Numbered from the stretch's first letter, positions 12,516 to 24,703 are shown. The stretch: 64,000 nucleotides of DNA from Zygnema cylindricum (GCA_037447655.1 JBBHKE010001241.1:287543-351542), one strand, 5' to 3'. Translations and numbers: made by a program. Notes: generated by a model not told the origin, from the letters alone.

Positions 12516-12841
12516 TGTACTCTCCCGCGTTCAAAAAATTTCGAAGACGTTTCACGCGTGCAATACTTGCTTTCTATTCGTCGATAGGGTGTTATTTTGG
12601 TTAAAATCAGATCGCGATTTGATTCCAGTGCAAGTGTGAAGATGAGCTGGAAGTGGGTCGCGATGATAATAACGCCAAATTGCCGTATTTTCCAAGTTTC
12701 AAAATGACACAAAATGTACTTGTGTTTTTGCCAATTTTTCGTACGGTGTAATATTTTCTCGTTGGAAGTCCCATTTTTTGTGAAAACGACGGAAAAAAAC
12801 TCTTACTTGAACACATGGGAACACACCCTAACTGAGTCTAA

Positions 12842-13790
12842 AGCTTTAGGGGAGTGTTGGTTTTAGAAAGCTTTATCCTCAGTAGATGGGGTTGTGAGGG
12901 GAGCTTTAGGACTTAGAATATTTTTGTCTAAGTCAGATGTAATACTTACCGTTGATTGTGTTACAGTAGTAGAAGGACAATAGAGTGTATCGTACTTCTA
13001 CAGGGACACGCGTCGTTACTTGAGGACAGTGCAGGTATTTCGGAATGGCGCCGACGCCCACATACACTTGTCACACATCGAACGAGTGGAGTCTCAGAAT
13101 CAAACGGACGGAGTCTGAACCAAACTTCGGGGAAATGTCTTTTACGGTATCAAGTATGAATTGTTGATGCGAATCGAGTTGACAGATAAGATTCGAGCGG
13201 GGACCACAATTGACGAAGTACGCCGTACGCACTCAAGAGTTTCGTACTACATGACCACAGTCAACTGGACTTTTATGACCAACGCTGACTAAGCGACGAC
13301 AACATTAGTTGTACAGTTTGTATCTGTATATATTTGGATAACAATTGTTTGTAGTTTAGCCCAATAGGAAATAGTGTTTCACTATTAATTTAGTGGCAAG
13401 TAGCAATTAGGATTTTGGAAGTACTATCAGTACAGTGACGTACAGTTTAGGTACTTCGTCGTATCACAGTACAGTACTACTATTCTAGGTGTAGACACCT
13501 GATTTGATAGTGAGCAGTAGACACTCACTCAGTGTATAAAGTTTAGGACTTTGAGAAATTTATGTATCCAGTTTTGGGACTATGATAATCTAAGGGCAGT
13601 TTTTGGGAAACTTCCAGATGCTATGTCTTATGGTTTACCGGGTCAATCAAACTGTAATTTTGGGAATTGACAGTGTGTATGGTGTACTATATGTGTGTTG
13701 AAATTGGTGTAAATTGGACCTCTGGGTTGCACTTGGTGGTGTCTTGAAAACAGCTGTCTGATAGGATACTTGTTAGCTTCTTTTATAATC
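12842..13790 (+). mobile_element. Copia-type LTR plus leader (no pol follows)
   Basis: Polypurine tract AGCTTTAGGGGAG is followed by TGTTGG at 12855, the expected start of an LTR. The order matches 34737-35700, where a real Copia RNase H precedes it. Shared landmarks are GGGACACGCGTCGT, CAGTGCAGGT and TTTTTGGGAAACTTC. The 3' edge of the LTR and the primer binding site were not located. Confidence 0.7.
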
Positions 13791-13877
13791 ATGTCAACTT
13801 CTACAACTATTGTTGCAGCTCCATTTGCACCAATTGTCATAGAACAACATTTAATAGAACCAAACTTCTACCAGTAA
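13791..13877 (+). pseudogene. Copia gag N-terminus fragment (28 aa)
   Basis: An ATG opens MSTSTTIVAAP..., closely like the reading frame from 35706, then meets a TAA. It lies where gag should begin after the LTR leader. The identical copy is at 37454-37540. Confidence 0.6.
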
Positions 13878-14271
13878 AAAATATTCTAATTTCCTAAAAG
13901 AAACTCAAATCGTAAAATAGAAAACAAAAACGCAAAATCATGCCTCAATTTGGAGAATTTATAAGCCATTGATTTGCTTTAGGCAAGTTGTTTTTTTTTT
14001 AACAATCAATTGCATGCATAACTCTTTCTATAATACATTCAATTTGTCGAGTGAAACAAACTTTGGTGATAAAAAATTTGGGCCCAAAGCCTGAATTGTA
14101 AAAATCTTACAATTTGTATTTTTTTCAATCTAATATTACCAAGCTTCATTTGCAATTCCTTGTGTAAAATTGATAAACTTATTGTTTACTATTAGTTGTT
14201 TCTGTGATTCTCGCTTTTGATGAATTTTGCTTTTGATTTTGTTATAATGGCTTATATCTCAAAGTCAACTC

Positions 14272-14434
14272 TCTCCTCTCTCTCTCTCCCTCTCTCCTCT
14301 CTCCCTCTCTCTCTCTCCCCCAATCTCTCCCTCTCTCTTCCTTTCTCTCCCTCTCTCTCGCTCTCTCTCCCCTTTCTCTCCCTCTCCCGCTCTCCCTCTC
14401 TCTCTCCCCCTCTCTCCCTTTCTCTCCCTCTCAC
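14272..14434. repeat. CT microsatellite inside the direct repeat
   Basis: CTCTCTCCC-type run. The copy at 37935-38097 is almost the same, so the array was copied with the repeat. Confidence 0.85.
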
Positions 14435-15151
14435 TCCTCTTTTTGTAAATTTTGTAAATTCTGTAAATTCTGCCAGATATGTAAACGATGTAAATGATGC
14501 AAATGATGTAAATGATGTAACTTTTGTAAAATTTGGAAAACTATGTTAATCAGCCGGCTGTTCTCCCATTTAATTCATCTTTTCTTCATCCCGTTTTTTT
14601 TCTTGCAGCGTCTTCCTTTTACAGTGTTCTTTGTGGGCAGTATGGCTTCCACAATTCATGTTTCTATGGTTTTCCACTCCTACATTCTTTCCGTTATCTG
14701 TTCAGGATTGCAGGTAAACAAATTTGCAAAGAAGAAAAAGAAAATAAAAAAAAAGGAAAAAATTTGAGCTTAAGTTACAGACATCGTCGAAAATTTTCTG
14801 TGATCTGCTCCGGATTTGCGGGTAAACAAATTCAAAAAAGGAGAAAAAATAGATATAATAATAAATAAATAGATACACTTTTAAATTCTGAGCTCGAACC
14901 ATTGTAGAATGTTTTTTTTTTGGCCTAAATCATTGCATTCGTCTAAAAAAATCATGAATTTCTAAAAGCATTACAAGCTAAATTTGACTTTTATGTTTCT
15001 TTTCATGTTTCATTCTTTCTGAGCTTTAAGGTCCACCTCTCGATTTTTTTTACTTTTAACTCAATATGATGTGGAAAAATCTCCAAGACGTTTTCACTTA
15101 TTTGTTGAATTGTGAGCTTTTAGGTTTTAACATTTTGTAGCTGTTAATTTT

Positions 15152-15320
15152 GTTGCCCTCTCTCCCCCTCTCTCTCTCTCCTTCTCTCTCCCTCTTTCTC
15201 TCCCTCTCAACCCCTCTTTCTCTCCCTCTCTCTCGCTCTCTCTCCCCTCTCTCTCCATCTCCCGCTCTCCCCCTCTCTCTCCCCTCTCTCTCCTCTCTCT
15301 CCCTCTCCACCCTGCCCTCC
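15152..15320. repeat. CT microsatellite
   Basis: Similar in composition to 14272-14434 and about 90 bp before the polypurine satellite. Reading frames here are Ser/Leu- or Arg/Glu-rich artefacts. The stretch 14697-15151 holds short AT-rich repeats and no gene. Confidence 0.85.
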
Positions 15321-15444
15321 TTTCCTCTCTTTCCACCTTCCTAGGTCTCGATCCCCAGTCGAATATATTCGCCACCAAAGCTCCCTCGATTAGCGCCAAA
15401 AGTTTCCTCTCCTGAAACAAAAAAGGAGAAGAAACACAAAAAAA

Positions 15445-16735
15445 GGCAATGGGAAAGGCAAAAGAAAAGGAAAGGGAAAGGAAAAGGAAACGGAGAAAGG
15501 GAAAAAGGAAAGGAAACGGGGAAAGAGAAAAAGGAAAGGAAACGGGAAAAGGAAACGGGGAAAGGAAAAGGAAACGGAGACAAGAAAAGCGAAAGGAAAC
15601 GAGAAAAGAGAAAGGAAACGTAAAAAGAGAAAGGAGACGGGAAAAGGAAACGAGGAAAGGAAAAGGAAACAGGAAAAGGAAACGGGAAAAGGAAACGGGG
15701 AAAGGAAAAGGAAAAGGAGACGGAAAAAGAGAAAGGAAACGGGAAAAGAGAAAGGAAGTGGGAAAAGGAAACGAAGAAAGGGAAAAAGGAAAGGAAACGG
15801 GGAAAGAGAAAAAGGAAAGGAAACGGGAAAAGGAAACGGGGAAAGGAAAAGGAAACGGAGACAAGAAAAGCGAAAGGAAACGAGAAAAGAGAAAGGAAAC
15901 GGGAAAAGGAAAAGGAAAAGGGGAAAGGAAAAGGAAACGGGAAAAGGGAAAGAAAACAGGAAAAGGAAATGGGAAAAGAGAAAGGAAACGGGAAAATGAA
16001 ACGGGGAAGGAAAAGGAAACCGGAAAAGGAAACGGGAAAACCAAACGGAAAAGGAGACAGGAAAAAAGAAAGGAAACACGAAAAGAGAAAGGAAACGGGG
16101 AAAGGAAAAGGAAACAGGAAAAGGAAACGGGAAAAGGAAACGGAAAAAGATAAAGAAAACGGGAAAAAGAAACGGGGAAAGGGAAAAAGGAAAGGAAACG
16201 GGAAAAGGAAACAGGGAAAGGAAAAGGAAACAGGAAAAGGAAACAGGAAAAGGAGACGGGGAAAGGGAAAAAGAAAAGGAAACGGGGAAAGGAAAGGCAA
16301 ACAGGAAAAGGAAACGGGAAAAGGAGACGGGAAAAGAGAAGGGAAACGGGAAAAGAGACAGGAACAAAAGGAAAAGGAAAAGGGGAAAGGAAAGGAAACG
16401 GGAAAAGGGAAAGGAAACAGGAAAAGGAAACGGGGAAAGGTGAAAAGGGAAAGGGGAAAAGAAAAGGAAACGGAAAAAGGAAAAGGAGACGAGAAAAGAG
16501 AAAGGAAAAGGGGAAAGGGAAAAACAAAAAGTTACGGGAAAAGGAAAAGGAGACGGGAAAAGAGAAAAAAGAGAGGAAAAGGAAACTGGAAAAGGTAAAG
16601 GAAAAGGCGAAAGAAAAAGGAAATGGGAAAAGGAAAAGGGGAAAGGAAAAGGAAATGGGAAATGGAAAAGGAAACGGGGAAAGGAAAAGGAAACGGGAAA
16701 CGAGACAAGAACGGAAAAAGAGAAAATGGACGGAA
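15445..16735. repeat. 1.3-kb polypurine satellite (GGAAAC/GGGAAA units)
   Basis: The plus strand is almost pure purine with isolated C, built of imperfect GGAAAAGGAAACGGGAAA units of 6/12/18 bp. Its composition removes stop codons, so reading frames of up to about 460 codons exist on the minus strand (Phe/Pro/Ser/Leu) and about 230 on the plus (Lys/Gly/Arg/Glu). These are not supported as genes. Confidence 0.9.
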
Positions 16736-16899
16736 AAATGAAGGTGAAGAAAAAACGAAGGATCGATGAAAACGTCATTCCGAAGTGAAATTCTCGTTTA
16801 TTGATCTAAAAATAGTTATAAATAATTTTGATTAATTTGATTGGACAAAGACAAAAGCCTGATAGTTGTACATACTTGTTTTGAACCGAAGAAGTAAAA

Positions 16900-17177
16900 G
16901 TGCTAGAGAGAAAAAGAAGATAGAGAGGGAGAAAGAGGGAGAAAGAGGGAGAGAGGGAGAGAGAGGGAATAAGAGGGACGGAAGGGAGGAAGAAAAGAGG
17001 GAGAGAGACTGAAAGTAGGTAGAAAATAAAGAGAAGGCGAGGGAGAAAGAGATGGAGAAGACAGAGGGAGAAAGATGAAAAAGGAAATGTTCAAGACTGC
17101 GACAGAGAGCAACAGATATGAAAAAAAGAGGGAGTGGGAAATAGAAAAATAAAGGGAGAATTTAAGGAGAGTGGTAT

Positions 17178-17243
<66 letters not shown>

Positions 17244-17345
17244 GGGAACAGAGAGATGTAAAGCAGGAGAGGCAGTGAAGACTGAACGGGTGGGGAGGAA
17301 TTCGGAGAGGAGAAAGGAGGGGGGAGGGAGAGTGAAGAAAAACCA
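16900..17345. repeat. GA-rich tract with a (GA)n core
   Basis: GAGGGAGAAAGA-type sequence with a GA run of more than 25 units around 17183-17240. No gene. Confidence 0.85.
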
Positions 17346-17725
17346 TCAGGTGGCACAAGGTACTTAAAAAGAAAATTCATTGAAACAATCTTGTAAGTTG
17401 CAAAAATCATCCACAAGTTAAATTCATGGAAATGAGGGACAGGAAAACGTGAGCTTTGAGTTTCTCTTTATTGAAACCTTCTTTATTACAAGCTATTTTG
17501 GACGCACTCTTAAGGAGGAATGAAACAAAATTGCTAAAGATACCGTAACTCTTTTTGTGTACTATACAAAATAAAACCACATTCGGTGTTTTCATATCAC
17601 GAAAGCTATCCTAAAATGCCCTAACAGAACCCTATGTGAAATTTGTGCCTCATCTTGGAAAACAAAAAAAAAAGGAATTTGATTTTCGCAAGCAGTTATT
17701 TTTCCATCCACCTATTATCTAAAAC

Positions 17726-17795
17726 TCAATGTAGAATACATTCAATTTGTCGAGTGAAACAAACTTTGGTGATAAAATATTGGGGCCAAACTCAT
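17726..17795. repeat. ~70-bp segment shared with the 2.6-kb direct repeat
   Basis: Matches 14031-14100 and 37694-37763 (core TTGTCGAGTGAAACAAACTT). It lies just past the stop codon of the fasciclin gene, so it is probably in its 3' UTR. The rest of 17346-17837 shows no gene. Confidence 0.75.
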
Positions 17796-17837
17796 AAACC
17801 CGTATCTGTCAAAAAGTCCTCCAAGAGAAACTGTGGA

Positions 17838-18793
17838 TCACAACCCTTTAGGCACCAAGTAGGAGGTGACACCTGGCAGATGCAAAAACGAATGCCACGT
17901 GTCAAAAAGTCTCCTAAAATCTTCCTCAAAACAGAATAGAGCAAAAAATAGCTCGGAGCAAAAGCAAGACAGGACTGGAACAGACTGCAACATGGAACAG
18001 CCGTACAGACGACATAACAGACCATAATTGTGCCAAACACGACACCACGAAAGACAAAAAACTGTGACAAATCGTGCCTGGCCGTGACGAATTGTTCTTG
18101 TCTCACTCACCATGGCAGTAAAGTTTGCCGTTCTTAAAAAAGTTACCCTTCCGTACGTCCACGACGGCAGAGGATTTGGTGGCGCCGGAAATCTTGAGCC
18201 CATATTTGGATTTCGTGGAAGCGACAACTTTGGTGACGTCAGCATTAGCGTACAGCGACTTCCACGTGGCGCCGATCCGGGCCTTGCCGAGGTCGTGGAT
18301 GGTGACTCGGCCCTTGAGGGAGTTGAAGAGAACGATGGCGCCAAAAGTGACATTGTGGGTTTTGACGGATTCGGGAATTTTGGCGAGGGCCTTGTTGGAG
18401 GGGACGAGGACAGTGACGGAGGCGCCGCTCTCGATCAGGTCGAAGAGGGCGAGAGGGGCGGCTAAGAGAGAGAGGGAGACGGAGAGGGAGAGGGAGAGGG
18501 AGAGGGAGAAGGAGAGGGAGAGGGAGGGAGTTAAGGATTGGGACGTGGGAGTGAAGGAGGGAAAGAGCAGAGAGGGGTAATGAAATATTATTATTAAGGG
18601 AAGGATAGCAGAATGTTACCACATGGGTAAAAGGAAGAGAGAGGGTAAAAAAAGAGATCTAGTTAGAGATCACCATAAGGTGTAGAGAGAGGGAGACTGA
18701 AGAGAATGAAATCGGATATTACCATGTGAATGAGGGAGACGGGGAAACATAAGAGTTACCTGCCATTATATTGCTATTGGAGAATTAAACAGC

Positions 18794-18844
<51 letters not shown>

Positions 18845-19207
18845 CAAGAGGAACGAGAGAGAGGGCAGGTGAGGGAGATAGAGAGGATGAAGGAAAGTCA
18901 AGCGAGAGAGAGAAATTTTTAGAGAGAGAGTGAAGAAGGTGAGAGGGAGATTTTCAGAGAGGGAGGGAGAGAGAGAGAGAGGGAGAGAGAGAGAGAAGGA
19001 GAGAGGGTGAGAGAGAGAGGTGTTCTCACTGGAGGCGTAGAAGTACTTCTGGAAGTTCCTGTAGTTCTCGCTTGCGTTGATTCTCTTCTGCATCGCCCAG
19101 ATAACCTCCGAGGTGGTCCGCGGCTTGGCGTGCGCAGGGCCCAGGAGGAGGGAGAGGGAGAGGGAGAGAGAGAGGACTAGAAGAGGAGCCAGGCGGAGGA
19201 GAGCCAT
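17838..19207 (-). CDS. secreted single-FAS1 (fasciclin-like) domain protein, complete
   Basis: Three exons read on the minus strand: 19207-19030, 18461-18111, 17872-17838; GT-AG junctions and phases agree (564 nt, 187 aa). Residues 1-27 form a signal peptide (Leu/Ser-rich core ending PAHA). The FAS1 domain follows: a helical start, the H1-like strand VTVLVPSNKALAKIP, the central THNVTFGAIVLFN region and the terminal YLVPKGL, which matches the family's closing V-L-x-P strand. FAS1 proteins act at the cell surface or wall in adhesion. There is no second FAS1 copy, no AGP-type Pro/Ala run and no GPI tail, so it should be freely secreted. Coding exons are GC-rich against AT-rich surroundings. Intron 1 is full of GA repeats. 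Confidence 0.85.
18797..18841. repeat. GA microsatellite in fasciclin-gene intron 1
   Basis: GA run of about 20 units. Further GAGAGG patches lie at 18465-18540 and 18960-19015 in the same intron. Confidence 0.8.
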
Positions 19208-20389
19208 CGGTACTGGGAGAGAAAGAGGGGAGAGTGAAACCGACGGAGGAGAATAATCTTGAAAAGGGTCAAAAAATCTCGAAGGATGAGAAAGGGGAAA
19301 TTGGGTTTAGAAGACAGGGAACTAGAGTTTGTATGTGAATGGAAAAAAAAGTAAATTGAGAGGTAAGAGTGGAGAGCTGAGAGGTAGAGAGAGAGAGAGG
19401 AGGAGAGAGATGTAGAGAGAGCTGGACAGTGGAGTGAGAAGGGAGAGAGGGAAGTGATGATTCTTTCGGATTGTCGACTTCGCGACTTTTATTGAGGCGC
19501 TGGCTTTGTGACAGGCTGTCACAGGGAATTCCTCAGGCGTCGGTCGAAACACGCGCAACGAAAATTCGAAGAGTCCAAAATGTCGGCGCCAATGCTCGCT
19601 TTGTCGGTGCGAGTCTTTTCGCTGTCCTTTTCTCCTGGCGTCGCGACTTTCTTCGATTATCCGTACAGAGTGTCGGGCTTAGCTGGCTTAGACTTTAGAC
19701 ATCTGACGTACTGAAAGTTCAAGCGACAAAAACGGAGATTTGTAGACGCAGCCAATCAGAGTGACGGAAAGGTAATGATTTCAGGTTCTCATGGTAAGTT
19801 TTTGAACAAGAATAACGTACATTATATTTATATTATAGGATTAAGTAAATAGTTAAATTCGGTAGGAACAGTCGTAGGAAACTGTTGACCGCTCCACTGC
19901 CAAAATAGCAGACTTTGTCCACGTAAGCAATTTTCAAAGGACATTGTAATCTCAAAAGTCAAAAATATTTCAACGCTGCATAAGGAATGATTTTTCCGTA
20001 CATGCGGAGAATTTATCGCATCGTTGAAATAATCGTCGCCTGCCAAAAGTGGTCATTTCCAAGCTTGTTTCAAATATTGGAAAACTCCTGACCGTCCGGA
20101 TAAAAAAGTGGGACATCCGACGGTCATAAACCAATCATTGCGAATCCTTTAAAATTACCACTTTTGGCACCTGATCGGAGGCTATTATCATGAAGCCAAG
20201 TGGGAGAAACGGCTAAATTTTCGAAAAGTTTCATGCTTTCATGTACGCTGGCAGGTGATCTTCACAGAAAGCAAAAAAGTGCACAGAAAATCACAAGTAT
20301 AGCCATTTGCGTACGATATAATCGAAGAGTTAGCGTAGTGGCATTGTATGGTTATTGTTTGGAGCTGTCGGCATGGGAATAAGAGCGTT
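19208..20389. other. upstream region of the fasciclin gene, no feature resolved
   Basis: Holds the 5' flank, a GA patch (19380-19460) and GTAC-containing unique sequence. No TATA box is obvious on the minus strand near 19207. No gene recognised. Confidence 0.45.
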
Positions 20390-21017
20390 GTTCCATTAGG
20401 CGGTCTCAGTAAAAATGACATTTTATTTGCGTAGCACACTTTGATTGGTCCACGTAATAGATGAATACGATTTTAACAATCTTCAAAGAATCTCTGAATG
20501 CAGGTTGTGACCACATATTTGTACCAGCGAAGGTAAAAAGTGTCTCGTATGACGCATTGAATAAAATCTGTACGGCGGACGAAACTTAAGATTTGAAAAA
20601 GCGTACGAATATGTTAGAATGGTTGGTGGATGGCAACAGAAGCATGAAACAATATCCTCCGTCAAAGATTTTATCGCGGCTTCTGGTGGCCTCGCATCCT
20701 CCTGGCGGAAGGCACATGTCATATGCGACATGTACCCATCTGGTCGCGCGATCGTCGTGGATATTTGTTCACGTTTCCTGGAGGAACGATGCTATTCTAG
20801 AATTGACCTACTCCGAGTCACTTGTTGCGAACTGAAAGTGTCAGACGACGGCGTATCCGATTATGCATCCAACGGTCTACTTTTACGCCCATAAACGTGG
20901 AGAATCAAATCCCTCATTCAGTAGCCTTGTTTTTCTGACAAAATATATTTGTTTGTACGGCGCTGTACGAAACAGTACAACTTTCAATAAACAACGTCAT
21001 TTTTCCCCTAATGGAAC
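20390..21017. mobile_element. TIR element with GTTCCATTAGG ends (628 bp)
   Basis: Left end GTTCCATTAGGCGGTCTC, right end CCCCTAATGGAAC. The right 300 bp recur inverted at 56145-56510. The left-end motif recurs, facing inward as inverted copies, at the heart of the 57-62 kb palindrome. An open frame at 20619-20894 is not supported as a gene. Confidence 0.65.
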
Positions 21018-21037
21018 CTCACCCTAAGCCCATAGAT

Positions 21038-21593
21038 GTCCAGTGCGCATAATCCACACGAAACGAACGCGCGAATACTACGCATGATACGCATTTAACG
21101 ATGATGGAAATTTAATAAAATGCGTACCAGACTACGTACCCGTACTTTTCTGTACATTTGCGTATTGTCTTCATACATTTCAGTACTTTTAGGATTATTA
21201 AGGGGGGTTTGAGGAATTTTAGGGTACATTCTCGTGCTTTCTCAAATATTTCTGTTAAACAGCCAACTTTTATTCGTACATTTACGTACAGTGTCCTTAT
21301 TTTTTTGTACTTTTGACATAGTTGTCCCGTGCGCATAATACGCACGAAACGAACGCGTGAATACTACGCACATTACGCATTTAACGATGATGAAAATGTT
21401 AATAAATGCGTACCTGACTATGTACACGTACATTTTCGTACATTTGCGTACTATTTTGGTACATTTCAATACTTTTAGGGGGTTTGAGGAATTTTAGGGT
21501 GCATTCTCGTGCGTTCTCAAATATTTATGTTAAACAGTCAACTATTATTCTTACATTTACGTACAGTATCAGTATTTTTTCGTACTTTTGACG
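21038..21593 (+). repeat. two tandem ~280-bp GTAC-rich units
   Basis: Units 21038-21323 and 21324-21593 both start with GTGCGCATAAT and a CACGAAACGAACGCG core, then carry ATTTAACGATGATG and end in GTACTTTTGAC. No gene. Confidence 0.85.
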
Positions 21594-22460
21594 GTTATTA
21601 TTTTGAGATTTTTAGGGTACATTTTCGTACTTTTCCGTATATTTCAGTTATACGGACTTACATCTTTCGTACATCTACGTACGGCATCCGTATATTTCAT
21701 TACTTTTAGGATTATTGATGGGGGGATTTTAGGGTGTTTAGGGTACTTCCCGTGCATTTCATACATTCCGGTAAATAATAGTACAGCTGCCTTACATTAT
21801 CCGTACTCCTAGGTTTTTTCGGGTACACATGTTGTACAACGACGTACATTTCTGTATGTTTTCCGTACGTTTTTAGGATTTTTTAAGGATATTTTAGGGT
21901 TAAGGGGACGATTTCCGTACGTTTTCGTACATCGTACAGCGAAAACTAACGAACGGTATGAAAGTAACGAATGCTACATAGTTTTCGGAAAAAGGTCGAA
22001 ATCCGTACGATAGGACAACTATGACTTTTGATAGTTATTATTTTGAGTTTTTTTATGGTACATTTTCGTACGTTTTTGTATATTTCAATTTTTACGGACT
22101 TATATCTTCCGTACATCTACGGACAGCGTCCGCATATTTTAGTACTTTTAGGGTTATTAAAGGGAGGATTTTAGGGTGTTTAGGGTACTTCTTGTGCATT
22201 TCGTACATTCCGGTAAATTAGAGTACAACTGCCTTACATTACTCTTAGGTTTTTTAGAGTGCACCTTTCGTAAAATGCCGCACATTTCCGTATGTTTCTC
22301 ATACGTTTTAGGATTTTTTAAGGATTTTTTAGGGTTAAGGGGACGGTTTCCGTACGTTTTTGTACACCGTACAGCGAAAACTAACAAACGGTACGAAAGT
22401 AACAAATACTACGTAGAAATCGTAAAAAAGTTGAAATCCGTACGAATTTGACAACTAGGT
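21585..22460 (+). repeat. two tandem ~438-bp GTAC-rich units
   Basis: Units 21585-22023 and 22024-22460 are collinear: GTTATTATTTTGAG, TTTTAGGGTGTTTAGGG, CATTCCGGTAAAT and GGGTTAAGGGGACG occur in both, ending at GAAATCCGTACGA. CGTACG palindromes are frequent. Confidence 0.85.
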
Positions 22461-23640
22461 AATAAACCGCTTCGCTCTCGATTTTGTTTGTGTGAGCAAA
22501 TATGTAGAACTTTAGAATTCATTAACGCGTAGGTATTGTACACTCCACAACCCCATGAATTCTCTACATGAGATACACAATTACATTAAGTCCCCACTAA
22601 AATTAGCCACGTGGCATACACAATCTAGTGTAGGTAAACATAATAAAATGATAACACTAATAAGTCACTAACTCTAACAACAATGGGTGTTATATTATTG
22701 TGATCCTTTCATCGTTGCTCAGGTTGTTGAGCTATTTGTATAGACGCAGATGTATTGTCAACTAAACTTGTTAAAGGTATTGGAGACATGCCTTACTTTT
22801 AAAGTATAATAAGTTTAATCAAAACAGTGCATGGTAAATGATCCAAGTACATGAACGAAACTTAAATGGCAAAATGACACCAAACAACCAAAACAACGCC
22901 AGGAAAAAAATTGACACGAACAACAACCTAGTTAGAAGCCCAACTGGGATTCTATGAAAGACGTGAATAAAATGTAAAAAAGTCAACTTGCCTCAATAAC
23001 AACCAACAAAGCCCTTGTCGCAATTAGGTTTCACAAAAAGGGGTCGATGTTGTAAATCTTGTAGGTTAGGCTCAAGCTTGCCAAGGGAACCATGCATTAA
23101 ACAAGTCGTATAAATCATAATGGACCACTATTGACAATCAACGTGGTGCATAGTGAACAAAATACTTCGAATTCTATTTTTTGTGCGTGCGCAAAGGGTT
23201 GTAGGGCATGCTAGATGCCTATTCTCTTGTGGCCTTTCTAGACCGTGGAAACACTATCACATCCTGACGACAACCGAAACCTACAATAAGTTTCAAATAA
23301 GATTTTTAAATGGTCTTAGTGAACTTAGGACACCTCGTGACGAATAGAGTAGGTTTACACATATATAAGGTTAATAAAACATAAACTATGCTCAACAAAT
23401 GAGCAAAATACACAAAGCAGTCAAACACACAAATGCACTTGAATTTCCTAAGTGCCCGCATGGGTTAACCTGAAACAAAAAAGTTAGAATGGAGTCCATG
23501 TCTCTTATTTAAGGTGAACACCATTTTGATAACTATCTTTGGTCGTACATCTTTGGTCTCTACTTTTGGAGAACTATGTCAAAAAGGAAGAGAGAGATTC
23601 TCTCAAGTATTAGCTACTTATGCACATTCATTATCATTTT
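22461..23640. other. AT-rich intergenic stretch, nothing recognised
   Basis: No domain-bearing frame, RNA or inverted repeat seen. Confidence 0.45.
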
Positions 23641-23645
23641 AACAC

Positions 23646-23822
23646 TAGACACTTAATCGTTATTAGAGTTAATAACACTAATTGGGTAAACATTAACTTT
23701 GACACTCAAAACCCAAAATATAAGTAATGATTCTATTTTTCCCTTTACGTTGATATAAGTACGGTTAAATTAGTTCCAAATACACTACTTCAAGTGGTAA
23801 TCATATACTGTAGTGTACCAAT
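23646..23822. mobile_element. decayed piece of the CACCG-TIR MITE family
   Basis: Contains CGTTATTAGAGTTAATAAC and the family interior (AACACTAATTGGGT, CGTTGATATAAGTACGG). Neither TIR is complete. Confidence 0.4.
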
Positions 23823-24194
23823 GGTGTTAGTCCATTCTAAATTGGTTGTTTTTTTGTAGAAACGTACAAAAAATTTTGGAACGGCTTGGGGTACCAAATT
23901 TTGGTGGCAAGCCGGATTTGGCCGGTGATTTAAAAAAAAAAAAAATCGGGTGCGGCTAGGTAAGCTCGGCAAAAGACAAAAATGTTTGATTCGGATTGTT
24001 GAAATTTTGACTTTTGTGACTTCTAAAATTAGGAACATATCAAATATCGGGATAGGGCCATCAATACACAACACTAACCACAGTAATAGATGTTATAAGG
24101 AGAAAATACTATAGAAATCTATTAATTTCAACACTCCCCTTATTTTCTAGTCTAATTTTAATTTTTCTTTCAACCCGCATTTTTCCCGACAATA

Positions 24195-24650
24195 TTATAA
24201 TTTAGGAGAGGGCACAAGTTTGGTCATCATGTCAGCCACCATTTCTTCATCAAGTCTATACACAAGATTTAAAATTTTATTTTCAACTTTTTCTCTTATG
24301 AAGCTTAATCTTATGTCCATATGTTTTTCTTTGAAATGTTGTTTTGGATTGGTTGCAATTGCGATTGCAGCTTGATTATCGCAAAATATTTCATGCACTC
24401 CCTCTTTCATATATCCCAGTTCTTGCAACAATGACTTCACCCACATTAGTTCTTTTACAGCAGAACAAGACTCCATATACTCAACCTCCATCGTAGACAG
24501 AGCAACCACCTTTTGTTGCTTACTGCTCCAACAACAAACACATTTCCCCTCATAAAAAATATATCCAGAAGTGCATCTTCTCATAGGTGCATCCCCATAA
24601 CTGGCATCACTCCAAGTGGTGATATCAGTGTGCTCCCCTCCCAAATGCAA
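24195..24650 (-). pseudogene. Copia A RNase H
   Basis: RNase H1-type domain with TWSDASYGDAP, the STMEVEYM helix and CDNQAAIAIATNP, ending with a DMMTKLVPSP tail as in other Copia elements. Acidic residues look intact. It is separated from RT by a frame break. Confidence 0.9.
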
Positions 24651-24703
24651 CTATAACTCGGGTTCCAAACCGTGAGCATCTCGGACTGCTCTCACCGCCT
24701 CTT

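Larger units (their letters stand above)
12092..14696 (+). repeat. 2.6-kb direct repeat, copy 1
   Basis: Matches 35764-38359. The first 700 bp are diverged with small indels. From about 12820 to 14696 the copies are nearly identical, with a constant offset of 23,663 and only scattered single-base changes. It contains the right arm of the foldback element, a Copia polypurine tract and LTR, a gag start, a CT microsatellite and TGTAAATGA-type short repeats (14470-14522). Confidence 0.9.

Noticed and set aside
15127-16778. Open frames of 460+ codons (Phe/Pro/Ser-rich) and 200+ codons (Lys/Gly/Glu-rich) over the polypurine satellite
   Set aside because: They appear in several frames on both strands and follow directly from the stop-free repeat unit; no start context, domain or splice logic.
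20619-20894. Possible conserved protein shared with 56478-56269 (both end in LLRVTC...LKVSDDGVSD...LRP)
   Set aside because: Comparing the two copies, most base changes alter the amino acid, so there is no sign of selection on the protein. The shared frame is explained by repeat homology.
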